64,000 nucleotides of DNA, taken from positions 2,480,001 through 2,544,000 of the forward strand of contig NC_023753.2 in the NCBI RefSeq assembly GCF_000499845.2. The letters run 5' to 3'. Position 1 is the stretch's first letter; every line of letters begins with the position of its first letter. Positions 10,066 through 23,096 of the stretch are shown in pieces. A program made the translations under genes and the position numbers. The notes beneath the pieces were generated by a model. That model searched no databases. It saw only the letters and a program-made list of their open reading frames with translations, and had not been told where the DNA came from. Source of the DNA: Phaseolus vulgaris. Its lineage: Eukaryota > Streptophyta > Magnoliopsida > Fabales > Fabaceae.

Positions 10066-12955
10066 ATATTATTAAAAATAATTATTCTTTAAATTCATGT
10101 AATTTTATGTTATTTACAAAAATAAATTTCAATATTACATTCATTTTATAAATTAATTATTTAATAATTAATATTTTTATTTTTAATTCACATTTATTTG
10201 AATTAAAATTAAACTAAAAATATTTTTGTAATTTTATGAGGTCACTTATTCAAGATTTGATGACAATTAGAGGTATGATATTGCTGTATAAAAGTGAATG
10301 ATGCACAGAATGAAAATGGAGTTTATTTTAGAGTACCGGCATGGATCTTGTGGGTCTCCCCACATGTATCTCACTTCTATTTCCACCACACATTCTCCCA
10401 TCACAATCACACTCACACAAATTCCATCAAACTCCCTCCTTTTCTGCTTGTAAAATTACTCTTTTAGCAATACAGTTTGGGGTTTTTGCATTTTGCAACC
10501 TGTATAATATAAAATCTACTTTTCTCCCTTCTAAAATTATATTTTGAAATGCATTATTTTTAAATATATTTATATTTTATTTTAATGGAAAAATATTCTT
10601 TTGATAGGAATAATATTCATCAAAAACTTAATCGAGCTTTTAGAATTCTCTCTCACGAATGAACTAAGAAAGACGTACATGGTGCAATACGAAGGATAGG
10701 AGAAGAAAAGAGAAGTAAATTAAATATAAATATAAGAAAGAATAGTTTTATCTTCTAAGAAAGAGTATGAGGTAGAGTTAAGTTTTATGGGATTGAATGC
10801 AAAACCCACAATTTGAAGGTATCACAATTCTCCTGCTCTAGGCCTAATCACCAATGGCCCAATTACCATCAGATTTACGTTTCCAACTTCCATCACGATG
10901 ACTGTTTAAAGGCTTCCTCTTTCTATATGTCTACGTTTTTCTTCCTGCACCTCCAAAATTTACTGAATGCACCTTTTATTTGAAAAAAACTCTGTGGTTA
11001 CCGAAAATCGGTTTTGCAGATGAGGAGTGTTCTATAAGCAAATTTTGCATAAATTATTGATTTCTGGATTGCTGAATCTGGAAGCCTAATTCTGTTACGG
11101 ATTGGTGGATCCGGAATGTTTTTTTTGAATTATGGATTTCTGAATTTGCAATGCATATTTTTGTTACGGATTGGTGGATATAGAATGATTTTTTTTAATG
11201 ATGGATTTTCTAATGTGAAATGCATATTTTGAATTATGGATTGATGGATCCAAAATTTTATTGGAAGTGATGATCCGAAATTTTTCCGGATTCTATAATC
11301 CATAATGCAAAAAAATAAATACAGCTCAGGTGCATTTTAGAGTTTTTAAAAAATAATAAGGACAGTTTGATCTTTGCATAACATTGTGAGGGTGCAGGAA
11401 AAAATGTAGGGTGCAGAAAGAAACTGCCGTGTTTAAAACAAACGAGATAAAAATGTTCAGCTTTGTAAAATAAAAGTAAAAAAATGTATTACTTTAATAT
11501 ATATATTCTGTGTTATATTTTGAAGAATTTAAAATTATTTATATATACTTATGATATAGTTAGTTTTGCATTTGCACCTATAAAAGTTGAAGATAAAATA
11601 GAATACCTGTTTATGAGTCAGCAGGAATCTGAAAAGCCAATTAAAACACGAGCAGTGGAGGGTCATATTATATTATCTTCTTTTTTTTTACAAAATTATG
11701 ATATTATCTGCTGATTATTATATAAAACATATTAATTATTCGGATGCGTGTGTTACACCTACGCAGGGCACCTACTCCTAGATTCGTTATAAATATATTT
11801 GGAAAAAGTTTTGTTAACACGGAATAACACCACATCACAACTTTCTATAATAATATTATAATAATTTTAATTTAAAAAATATTAATTTAGTTTTTTTTAA
11901 GAATATGTTTTCACTTATATAGTGTCTACAGTGTCATTGGAGTTGAAATTAATATAATTTGTAATTTGACTTTAGTAAATTTTACTCGCTGTGTTTTGTT
12001 TTTTTTATTGTTTAACAATTAAATTTGATACCATTAAATATAATTAAATTAAAAAATATTGTTATTTCTTTAATTTTTACCAGTAAAAAATGCTTCACCA
12101 TAATATATTTTAATATTTATAAAATAAAAACTATACTTAAAAATATTTCTTCAAAATTTAGGATCTAAAAAATATATTATACAACTTATTGAATGGATGC
12201 ATTATCAATAAATGATGTGAAAAACACAAATTTTTGTTCAATGGTACATGTGATATGACATATTAACTTACAATATCTATAAAGCAACAATGTCTCTATC
12301 AATATATAATACATGTATAATGTATTTATACAATACTATAACTACATAGATTTTCAAAATAGATAAAGTGCTAACATCCTAAACATTTAATAACTCACAT
12401 CCATGGTTTTATTTAAGAATACTCTCATTATTTTCGAGATCAAATTTTAACAATAATCAAATACACAAAATAATAATAAACTAATTTATCAAATGATCAA
12501 ATTTTTCGTGATATAGCATTGGTAACAAAAATACATCCTTAATATAAAAAAACTATAAGAATAACAAATTACACAAATCTAGTATTATAAAGATAATGAG
12601 TTGTTTCATACTTAAAATATAATATTTTTAATTAAACAATACAATAAAATTAATGGATTATTATTTCATTTTTTATTATCAATATTTAACATTTCTTTAA
12701 CTAAAAATTCGTCATCAATTAAGTGAATAATTATTTCATACTTATAACTTAATAATAAAATGTTCTTATAATACTGGATTTATTTTATGTGTTATTTTTG
12801 TATTCGACTTTTCAGATCTTCATACCTGAGAAAATACTACATATTTTCAGTGTTGTTTCGAGTATTTTCATACGAATTATTAAGTCAGGTACAATAAAAC
12901 TCAAATATTACTAATAATATTATGAAGATTACTTACTATTACTTGTTAGTTAATT
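10066..12955. repeat. Tandem duplication, copy B
   Basis: This is the second copy of the unit at 7706-10055, diverged by scattered substitutions and small indels. It carries its own MITE at 10911-11429, a private CA-rich segment at about 10345-10470, and extra AT-rich sequence at about 12000-12800 before the shared right end (about 12822-12955). A 68-codon frame beginning at 10341 lies over private sequence and ends in shared non-coding sequence, so it is not treated as a gene. Confidence 0.85.
10911..11429. mobile_element. Mutator-like MITE M2 with 8-bp target duplication
   Basis: TGTTTAAA occurs at 10903-10910 and 11430-11437. Copy A has a single uninterrupted CTGTTCAAAACAAACGAG at the equivalent site (about 8949-8966). 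The left end reads GGCTTCCTCTTTC and an adjacent TTCTTCCTGCACCTCC. The right end carries the complementary GGTGCAGGAAA and GTGCAGAAAGAAACTGCC. The interior has several GGATTGGTGGAT-type blocks. It shares end motifs with the elements at 8448 and 60752. Confidence 0.8.
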
Positions 12956-12959
12956 ATAC

Positions 12960-15900
12960 TATCACATTTTGGTTTTTCCTCACAAATTCAGAAAACACAA
13001 GATTGTTTAGTGGCCCAAATTCAAGTTAAGACTAAATTTTTAAAAAAAAAAATTATCATGACAACACGTGTGTGTGGGGTCTTTAGAAAGAAATGTTTAT
13101 CAACATGCAAAGCTTTTCATAAATTTTATTTATTTGTTCTGACTTTGTGCTTACATTACATTATCTATATAAACAAGGTGATATTTGTCTACTTATTTTT
13201 TATATCTCATCTATTCACACAGCACAGTTATTACTGTATTTCTATTTAAATTAAATATTTACTATTTTTATATAATATTTTTTCTTTCCATTTCAACCAC
13301 AGTTTTTAAAAATATTACTTAAGATTATGTATGGGGTTCAAAACTGATGTTTGATAATTCATTCAATATTAATGATGTTTAAAACTGCCATAATTAATAT
13401 ATACTTGTTTTCTGAACTGAATATTTGTTTGAATTAAGACAAACCTGTGGAAATAAAAATATTAGACAGCTTTCAATATTTTGTTGCTTAACCAGCAAAC
13501 AAATAGTACTGGATAATTAACGCAATACATATTATTCACTAAACCACAAGCCAGCGTGTGATTATCACGTTCCAACAACTCAACCTCGTCCACATGTTAC
13601 TATTGTTTTTGTTTGACAATCTTCCGCTTCTATGCTTTTTTGGCCGTATATGGAACATAGTAGAAAATTGAAGATGGAAAAAATAGAAGTTTAAACTCTA
13701 TGATTTGAATACTTGAATATAAAGCTAGACAATAGATTAGAAACTGTTGATTATAAAACTTTTAATATAAAAAGTAATAAAGCAATGTATGAATACAGTT
13801 TAAAATGGAAAAGCTTTTGAAATTCCTTGACCAATTTTTATTATTTAAAAAAAATGTTTCCAAAAATATATGATGTAAATTTGATTTCTTTTATTTCATA
13901 CTTTAATACATATATATTTTTTGTTAAAAGAACATTAATGATTTGAATATAATTATTGTATGATTAAAATAATTATTTTCCCATTTCTCACATTTTAGCC
14001 ATGCATATGTCTAGGTAGCAATAATTTATTTTTTTTAATATAATAGGGATGAATATAAGTTGGATAACGTTGTAGTCTATTGGTCTCATTAAGTTGCATG
14101 TTGATTTATATTGTGTTATTTTGATCATTTTTATTTTTTTTATTTATTTTTTTAAAATGTGCAAATTAGATTATTTGAATATTTTATGTTATATTATTTA
14201 ATTATGGTATATTTTGCTGAATATGAGAAACTTCATTTTAAGGAAACTTATGTGAATCCATTGGTCTGAAAATAGGTCAGAGATTTATAATTTTTTTGGG
14301 ACCAACCCTCTTCTACTAATTTTTTAGCTTATCATGGATTGGTTACACATGAATTGGTTACAATATCGGACATCAAATTTGGTTCAATACTACTTATTTT
14401 TAGCCTTAGTCTACATCAAGCCAACTCAGGAAAGTTTAGATTTGAGTTAGGTCTCTTACCATATAATAAAACATACCAAAAACAGAACAAAAGGACAACA
14501 TTGTGAGCATTGAACACTGATGAGAAATTTACCTTTAAATATCAAAAGTGAATAAAATAAAAACATAAAATAGAGCAATTAAATTTTTATTCTTTTTTTT
14601 TTACTATAAAAAATAAATAAATGTGAACCACTTTAAGGGTGTTCTAATCCTGATACAAAATAAAAGACTTAAGACATTTCATCTTAAAACTCGCACCGCC
14701 GAACGTTTAGGATTACAAAACACCACTGACTTAACCCAAAAATAAACACCCTAAAACACAAGCACCTGAACTAAAAGATATATCAAGAAACCATCATCAT
14801 ACAGACAAAGGTTCGAGACACCATTTGGAAAAGGAGAACAAACCAAAGAAAGACTTTGACTTAATCCAAGACCAAACCTTCACTTGAACCAAGACAACCA
14901 CTTCTAAACCATCAACAACTCCCCCATTAAAGATTACGATGTTTATATGTTTTCACAACTCACTTACCATACAGTACAAATCACTCCCTACATCTCATTT
15001 AGAGAAGCAGACGCATTACATAATCTAAACCGAAAAAAATTTAACAGTCATTATGAGACACAAACTACACTTTATCCTATATTTTACATCAATTAAAAAT
15101 ACAATTAATTCATAATATATAAATCAATTAGAAATACAATTAATTCATAATGAAACATTATTTACACACTAATTTTAAAAAGTTGAGTTTAATTTAAAAT
15201 TTACTTTTAAAAAGATTGTATATAATTTTTTACATTTTTTCTTTCTTTCTTCCTTCCTTGAATTTACCAAAGTCAAACCTCTAAATTTTCAATATTTAAG
15301 AGTGTTTGCATGTTGATTGGAAAACCATTAAGCTCTACTACAAGTTACAAATACCAATAATAGAGGACGCTCAATCTCAGAAAACTTTTGACGTTTGAGT
15401 GGATTGGAACACTTTTTTATTTATAAAAAGAACCAAAGACTTTCAATTCCATTTTCAGTGCAATTTTCTCAACCAGTGAAACCTCTTCATTTAATGAGTT
15501 GTTTGAGTGTCAAACTCACTGTTCTTAACTTTTGAAACTTTCAAGTTCGTTTTTTCTTTTCTTTTGTTTTACTCATGCAAGTTATGTGTTTCAAAACCTA
15601 GTTCAGCTCAATGTACTTATTCCAATTCAATCCTAATATTCATTTTGGATTCTTTTGTCGAGCTTGATTTTATTTTTCTTTATTTTTTTTTGTTGATGTT
15701 TAAATCATATTGATGTGACAAATATACTTTTTTATGAATAAAAATAGATTTCAGTGAATTTTGATTTTTTTTTAAACTTGTGAAATAAATAAATAAAAAA
15801 TATAAAGATAAATCATATTAAACACTTGTGTTAAAAAAATAGTTTCTCAAAATGTTTTTTTTTTATATTAAAATTGTTATTCAAATCATTACTTCAATAA

Positions 15901-18430
15901 AAAAAATTAATTCACGTCATAATTTGAAGCACACCTTCAAATTTGAAAAAAAAAATCATGTTTCAATAATTTATTTCAAAATGACTCAAAAAAAACGTAA
16001 AAAAAAGCTTATTTTGGCGATCCGAATTCGCAGCAAAGAGAAATCTCTTTTCTTTTATCCTTTCTTTTAAAATTAAATAAGTGCAGAGGATAAAGTAAGA
16101 AAGAGACAGTTTCCACGGTGTTACTCCCATAAACCAGGAACGTACACGTGTCCAAAACTTTCTCTCTGCAACACGTGTCTCTCTAGCAGTGACGAATCCG
16201 AGTGCATTGGTTTCCACCAATCAGAAATGTCATGTTGCAGTCAAATTCGGATATTTTGATTCACATTCATACTTCCCTCCATCCATCATCATCACACCTC
16301 TTTATTCCCACCACTAATTTCACCATCCACAACCCCATTTTTGTCTTTTCAATATCCAAATAATCAAAACCTTTTTCAATCAACTAATTAGACCAATTGA
16401 AAAACAGTATTATTTTTCACCAGTAAGGTAGGTAAAATAATAAATAATTTTATAAGATAAAATCATTTATTGTGTTACTTAAAATATTAGATTAAGTGAT
16501 AACTTCTGAATTTAATAATCATGTGTTGTAATGTTCCTAGTCATGTTACTCCAATTCCTCAATTTTTGTCACTTTATAAACTGTACACGATGTATCACAA
16601 GTTTGATGGGTCACATTTTTCCTCCTATATTTTTATATGTTAAATAAAATTATCTCGTTAATTTACAATATTTTAATATTGAGACATATTATTTTCATTT
16701 CCAACATATTATTTCATATTTGATAAATATGATAAGACATTCCAAAATTAATTTATATAATTATCTAAAAACATGTTTGTATATAAACTAAATATAACAT
16801 AAATATTCACACATTTTTATATATAGCTTTGCATGACAATAAGTTACCTATTAACATTGTATAAATTAGTTTATTATTTATAATTTATTAAAATAAAATA
16901 GACATTTTTTTAATAATATAACTTTTTCTTTAAATTAGTCTATTTCAAAATCTCATCAAGTTTCAAAGTAGTTGAGAAACCAATTATTATTATTTTTAAT
17001 TAATTTTTTAAATAAAATAAGTTCTTATTTATTCTAAATACTGTTCAATGCTTTTCTTTATTATTTTTTCATAAATTGTGGTGGAATCACTTCTCAACTT
17101 ATTTTACCATATACTAAAATGACTATATTTGGATAACTTTTAATAGGTCTCCAAATTTTGTATAACATTTATGACTTAAATTTTGGAGGGCACTTTGAAG
17201 ATAAGTTTTTCAGGTAAGCAAAGCTATGTTGTGTGAAATGAATGTTAATTGGTGAAAACCAGGTTTATCAATTTGAAAAGTAGTTGATAAAGTTAATTGT
17301 CTTAGTTTGAATGTGAGTTGGATGTCAAAGTTTTAAAATTTTGGAATTATTTGTTGAATTGTGATTTATATAAGAATACAAAATATATAATTGAGCATAT
17401 TAAAACCATTGAGGTCTCTTGATTGTATGGAGGTTGTAAACAAAATTGTATTGATATTGGGTGATTAATCTGTATGAAATTGAGGTCATACATTGGGATA
17501 ATGTATGCATTATTGTTTGATCGTGTATTAAATATGAAAAGTCTTTATTGTGACGAAGATCCTCTAACTTCACTAATGGTTTAAGTTACATAAATTAAGA
17601 TATTAGATGATGAGAAACTAATGATGAAGTTTATACACATCGTGACCTATTTTAGACATGTAGTATTAGGTATTTGATCAAATGTTAATCTCTGGTAGTT
17701 ACATACTTAATAAGAGTTTTCAAGAGACGTCAATTGATATTCCATTTGCTGAATAATCTTTATCTATATATTCATGTTTGATATATATGAATGTTATATA
17801 CTAGCATTAGAATGAAATTGAATTTTTGTGGTTGATACATGGATTTTGTTTGTATATGAATTTCAAAATTAAATGTTTTTTTCACTTATGCTTTCGTATG
17901 TTATAATTTTATTCCAATAGTTTATCCTTGTATGTGTATGTTTGTTGTATAAACTGCGTTCACTGTACTATATTACATACACATACATATATCTTGTAAA
18001 TAAATTGTTACTACATAAGTTTTAGGTATCTTTAAGTAACATTTTGAAAAAAATATATACTTTATGCATAATCTTTATTGGATTCACAACATAATACTTT
18101 GTCATTATACTTTGTCATTATTAAGGTGTTACACTCACTGTACTTTTTAAATGATGATATAATCTTTATTATTATGCTCAAAACAATTATACATTAATTT
18201 TTTAATTATATTAGTAATTATTTTTTCTAAATTATCACTTTCGTATGTATAGAAAATATTTTACTTTGATTTAATTATGCGTATATTTTGAATCTTTTAT
18301 TTAATGCTTCAAATTTGATAATCTATGGTGATAGAGTAATGTTTCCTAAATAATTTTGATTTAAATGGTTGATGATACAATTAAATGACGGTTACATATT
18401 GACTTAAATATAATTTTTATGAATTATGCA
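12960..18430. other. Intergenic DNA without a recognised gene
   Basis: No gene is supported here. The stretch at 14640-14950 is unusually rich in A and C on the plus strand but has no open frame. The stretch at 17200-18430 has fewer homopolymer runs than its surroundings and may be old transposon sequence, with no diagnostic motif. A promoter-like segment at 16090-16380 is listed separately. Confidence 0.6.
16090..16380. promoter_or_regulatory. Promoter-like segment without a downstream gene
   Basis: Two identical ACACGTGTC sites (16144-16152 and 16171-16179) contain the G-box CACGTG and match the ABA-responsive element type. A 16-bp inverted repeat at 16206-16221 (ATTGGT, spacer TTCC, ACCAAT) presents a CCAAT box on each strand. 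A pyrimidine- and ATC-rich stretch follows at 16260-16380 and looks like a 5' leader on the plus strand. No coding exon follows within several kilobases, so this may be a promoter of a lost gene, an unannotated non-coding transcript, or chance. Confidence 0.3.
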
Positions 18431-18850
18431 TGTTAGGAAATTTAAGTGTAAAGTCCAAGTTTCACTAGTATAAATGATAAAATTGAACATCATAAAAGTA
18501 AAAAACTCACAAACTCATTCTCTTAAAGTTTTGGGTTAGAGCTGATGTTAATCTCTTAGTGAGTTTAACTCATGTATAAAAGGTCCAACCAAGCATGTCC
18601 ACTTATGATGAACAACGATAAAGATAAGGGTCGTTAGTGAATTTGAGGGAAAGTTTCCCAATGTGAAATGACTCACACTTGAGGGTAAGATTGTTAGAAA
18701 ATCAAAATGCAAATTTAAATCCCACGTTTAGGATAAATGATAGAGTTGAACAACATACAAGAAAAAAAAACTCACAAATTCTTACCTTAAGATTTTGAGT
18801 TAGAGATGATGTCAAATTTTTATTTGGATTTAACTCGTATGTCATTGTTA
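18431..18850 (+). mobile_element. TRIM-like element with two LTR-like repeats
   Basis: Two related segments start TGTTAGGAAATTTAAG (18431) and TGTTAGAAAATCAAAATG (18692) and end near 18582 and 18846. Shared blocks include AAATGATA(A/G)A(A/G)TTGAAC, AAAAAACTCACAAA, GTT(T/A)GA(G)TTAGAG and TTTAACTC(A/G)T. A purine-rich GAGGGTAAGA precedes the second repeat, as a polypurine tract would. After the second repeat, TTGTTATTGAATC could be a decayed primer-binding site. No internal coding sequence is present. Confidence 0.55.
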
Positions 18851-18854
18851 TTGA

Positions 18855-19715
18855 ATCTCGAAAAAACTATCAATATAGATATACAAAATGTATATAATTA
18901 ATGTTACAAATTGATAAAATATGACTCTGATTTAAATGTGTGAATTAAATACATAAATTTATATTATAACTTTTCTAAGTATTTAAAACACATTGAAGAA
19001 AACTTCACATTTAAGGTGGTGAAATGATCAAATAAAACTTCACATTTAAGGTGATGAAATGAGTTTAAGATGACTGAATTAATAATACAACAATATTGAA
19101 ATGAATTAATACGTAGTGTAAACCACATCTATTTATGTAAACATGTAGATTCAAAAGTTGTAGTTAAAAGAAAATATAAATATAAAAAGTAAAAAAAATT
19201 CTTAATCAACACAGTGTCATAAAAATAATTTTATTATTTAAAACTATGTAATACTCTTTTAAATTCAACCCTAAAGATCCATATCATGTTTATTAGTCTC
19301 TGTATGAAAAGTTATCGATGAAGAGGGTAATATTTTATAATAACTAAGAAAAGAGTTAGATTTTTCTCTCTCTTTTAATCAACTAAAAGAGAGTTAGATA
19401 TATGATGAAAATGTTGATTCATACAAAACGAGGAGGTCGTTGACTTACCCATAAGGTTCATAACTATCTTTTAGACTTCCAAATTTGCCTTTTAGTTTTC
19501 ATATCAAATTATCATTAAAAAACAATTAATAAGTTATGCTCAGTTTTTATTGACTTTTTTAACTTAATTTTTAGTGATCTTATGTAACTTATAACACGTA
19601 ACTCTTCTTTTCTAATTTTCAACATAATGAATTGTTTAATTATATTAAAGTTAAATTATTTATTGTTAAATAAACTAATAAACAATATTATTTAATAACT
19701 CAATAAAAAAACACT
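18855..19715. other. AT-rich intergenic DNA, nothing recognised
   Basis: Apart from a short direct repeat of AACTTCACATTTAAGGTG(G/A)TG near 19003 and 19040, nothing interpretable is seen. Confidence 0.6.
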
Positions 19716-19717
19716 TC

Positions 19718-20305
19718 GTTAAGAATAAGTTAATTTTAAGTCTAACTCAATTTATAAAATATTTTTTTAAGGTGAGATTTGCACTATACGAAATGTCTTT
19801 ATTTCCAGTCGATGTAGGATCTCCAATATATATTTCTCACTCCGAGATCCTCAAAATTGTGTGTGAGACTCCAAAACATATTTATGATGTTGAGATCCTC
19901 CAACTCTACGTGGAACTACATGTAGATTGATGGTTTGATAGCGGGTGACTCGATAAGTCTAACAAACTCTCGCTAAGATAAACTATAAATAATCATGATA
20001 CCATATTAAAAAGTGAACTCTAAACATAACTTAAAATTATAAAACTGATTTATAAGGTAAGATTTGTACAATTTATATACTATGAAATATGTTTATCTTT
20101 AATTGATTGGACCATCCCATTTTAGATGCTTCCATATTAAAACTAGTTAAACATAATTGTATAACATATTATAAACTTTTACTAAAATAAACTATAAATA
20201 ATTATAATATCATATTAAAAATAGACTTTAAACATAACTTAATATTATAAAACTGATTTATTATATATTATGAAATATGTTTATCTTTAATTCAACCGTT
20301 ACACA
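19718..20305 (-). mobile_element. Minus-strand TRIM with three LTRs in tandem
   Basis: Three LTR-like segments lie at about 19718-19829, 20004-20120 and 20213-20305. Each reads, on the plus strand, as the complement of the LTR at 41477 and 41707 (TCTAACTCAATTTATAAA, AAGGTGAGATTTGCAC, then GATGTAGGATCTCC in the first). Beside the second and third LTRs, ATGATACCATATTAAA (19995-20010) and ATAATATCATATTAAA (20205-20220) are the complement of a TGGTATCA primer-binding site. The internal regions share ATAAACTATAAATAAT. An LTR-internal-LTR-internal-LTR array is a typical outcome of recombination between TRIM copies. Confidence 0.65.
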
Positions 20306-20309
20306 TAAC

Positions 20310-21062
20310 ATAATTGTATAACTTTTTAGAAACTGAGTAAAAACTTATGCTGCGTTTTTCTAAAGAGAAGTTTTATAAACACATTCTTCTAAATATGTAC
20401 CGATTAAAAATTATTATAAACTATAAAATTGGTTAAGTTTTACACGTTATTAAAAATGGTGTTTTTGTATTTCTTAATGAATTATAATTAATAAAAACGA
20501 TGTATTATTAGAAAGAGTGTTCCCATTTTCTTAATATAATCTAAAACTTAACTACAAATGACATAAAAAAATTAAATGATATTTACTGAATAAAGGAGAA
20601 CAATAAAATCATTTATAATTTCCACCCTATATGAAGAAAATAAACAAGAAAAGGGTAATGTTTTTAATTTCATTCTCTTTCATCCATAAATTTTAAAAGA
20701 AAATAAAACAAGTTGAAGGATAAATATTTATAATTTCATTATCTTTCATTGATAAATTTCAAGATAACATTAAATATTTTTTAAAATTTCAATAAATTAC
20801 TCCCTTTCATCATTAATACAATATCTTCAACTTTAGAACTTCTTAAAAGATTTCTAACATTATTGTTGCTTATATATATTTAATTAAAATTTTAAATAAA
20901 AACGTTTTCATTGTAAGGTACAAAATTAAGAAAGACTTAGAACATGAATTTCGTATGAACCCTAAAATAACTTCTTTATATGTATAACTTCCAATTTTAA
21001 TTTTATTTTAGGAACTTCAACAAATATGAATATTTTTCGAAAAACTTCATCCAAGAATGTGA

Positions 21063-21094
<32 letters not shown>

Positions 21095-22780
21095 CGTTAA
21101 AATAATATATTTTTTAGGCGACTATTAAAACATTTTTTATTAAAAAATCTTTAAGATATTTTTAACATGATCACTGCATACAAATAAAAAATATTTAACT
21201 TCTAAAACAATACTATTAATATACTAAATTTATCTTTATTATTAATAAAATTTATTTTTTTAAATTTTTTTTTATTGAAAACACACATTTATAATATTTT
21301 TTGAAGAAAGCAAAAATGAACGTTTCATAAAAATTATATAAAATGTTGAACAAAGATATTATCCATTTATTTTAAATAATTCATTGTATGAAATAATATA
21401 TTAGAATATTTAAACGTAAGCGGTTCCCTACTATTAGTCAACAACTGCTATATATGTACCATGATTTGAATATATAACTTTTATACTGATATTTATAAAT
21501 CATATCTTATTAAAACATTTTTATGCGAATAAACTATGTAAATATTAAATTCCCAAAACAACGTTATTTTATATGTATTTTTTTTTTAAAATTTTTGTTT
21601 TGTTTTTTACTTTATTTTTTCTCATAAAAAAAGTTATGTGAATGTTCATACTTTTACTATACTTTTTAACAAATTTCAAATAAAGAAAATGGTGTAATAA
21701 AAAGAAAGCTCACATTTATCCCTTTCCTACTCTGAACTTTAAGCACATATTGATGCAAGTAAAATTAAATAACATATGGAATAAAAAAGAAAAAAATTAA
21801 CACATATACTAAATTTTACTATTTTCCAATATTTTCTTAAAATGTTTTTCTCCTAAAACAAAGAACATGTAAACTCATATTAATTAAAGTCAGAAGATTT
21901 TAAGAAAATATTATTAAATGAAATAAAAGCAATTAAAATTTATTTATGATAAAAAGAGAGAGAAACGTGATCTTTTAATATATAGAACATGGTATTACAA
22001 TAAATACATTTAGATATTTAACTCAAAATAAAAAAGTCAAAGATAAATATTGATTATTTCATTCTCTTTCATCCATAAATTTAAAGGTAACATTAAATAC
22101 ATATTTTAAATTTAAATATTGAAGAATACTCAGTTTCTTGAGTTCCTTTCCATTGGTGAATAACTATCATAAACATTAAATACTATGATCACTCATTACA
22201 ATTTCTTACATATTCTATACAACTTAATTGTAGTGTTTAGAAGTAGACATAGTATTTTATTGTATTTTTTTTTGTATAAACAAAAGTATATACGAAATTT
22301 AAATATTTTATGAAGTCCGTGGCACCTATTTTTCAGAAAGTGAAAATTAGGAAGAATAAAATAAATGAAAGGAAAAGAAAGGGTTGAGATTATTTGGTCC
22401 TTTAGCCCTCGATTGAAAATACCATTATACCCTTTGCCCCCACCTGCTTCTTCCAGCATCCAACGACCAGATCCATTTCCTGACTACCTCCACGTTCGCC
22501 ACTTTATTCAGAAAAAATGCCATTAACGTAATTAACAGCTCTATACAAAGAAATTGTAATAATTTTCTCTCTATATTTTTAAACAAGTTTAATTTTGATA
22601 AATAATAAAAATGAATTAAAAAAGTGTGTGATTATATACCTGCTTAATGATACCCTATCATTTAATATATTAAGTGAGAGATGGAATGAAAAAAAAACAT
22701 AATAAAGAACACCATGTGAGACCGAGAGAAATAAAAAAATAAAATAAAATAAAAGAATAAAAAAAATAGTGAAATGTTGG
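20310..22780. other. AT-rich intergenic DNA with dispersed short repeats
   Basis: A segment containing TTTCATTCTCTTTCATCCAT, AAATTT and GATAACATTAAATA appears near 20665-20790 (twice, imperfect) and again near 22050-22100. A TA microsatellite is at 21066-21094. No gene was recognised. An 87-codon minus-strand frame ending near 22459 lacks any motif and abuts the DUF789 promoter. Confidence 0.55.
21066..21094. repeat. AT dinucleotide microsatellite
   Basis: An uninterrupted run of 14.5 AT units. It is likely polymorphic in length. Confidence 0.95.
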
Positions 22781-22796
22781 AACAGAAGCGTTGTTT

Positions 22797-22803
22797 TATA
22801 TAA
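22797..22803 (+). promoter_or_regulatory. TATA box of the DUF789 gene
   Basis: TATATAA lies 294 bp upstream of the start codon at 23097. Transcription would begin near 22830 and give a leader of about 265 nt. The intervening sequence is pyrimidine-rich, as is common in plant 5' leaders. Confidence 0.5.
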
Positions 22804-23096
22804 CTCAAAGACCCATCCCTTTCTATTTCTTTCCTTCTTTCCGATTCACAGAAACAACTCCTCTCTACTCACAAACCCTTCTTCCTCATAACAAAAACAA
22901 CCCATCCTTTTCTCCGTTTTCCCCAAACCCTAGAATCGCCAACACAGATCCTCATCGTTTCCCATCCAATTCTCAACCATTTCTCCCCATTCCAAACACC
23001 GTTGACCACACTCGAGGTTTATCCAACACCCACAAAAAAAGCTCCGTTTTTGTTTCCTGGGTCCCGTTTTTCCCTTCCTTTTTATTGGGCATAGGA

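Noticed and set aside
10341..10547. 68-codon frame in duplicated copy B
   Set aside because: Its second half translates sequence shared with copy A, where the frame is not preserved.
14808..14825. GGTTCGAGAC, like a tRNA T-loop
   Set aside because: No matching A box, anticodon arm or acceptor stem can be built around it.
15963..16220. 85-codon minus-strand frame
   Set aside because: It lies over the G-box-bearing promoter-like segment and ends in AT-rich low-complexity sequence; no domain.
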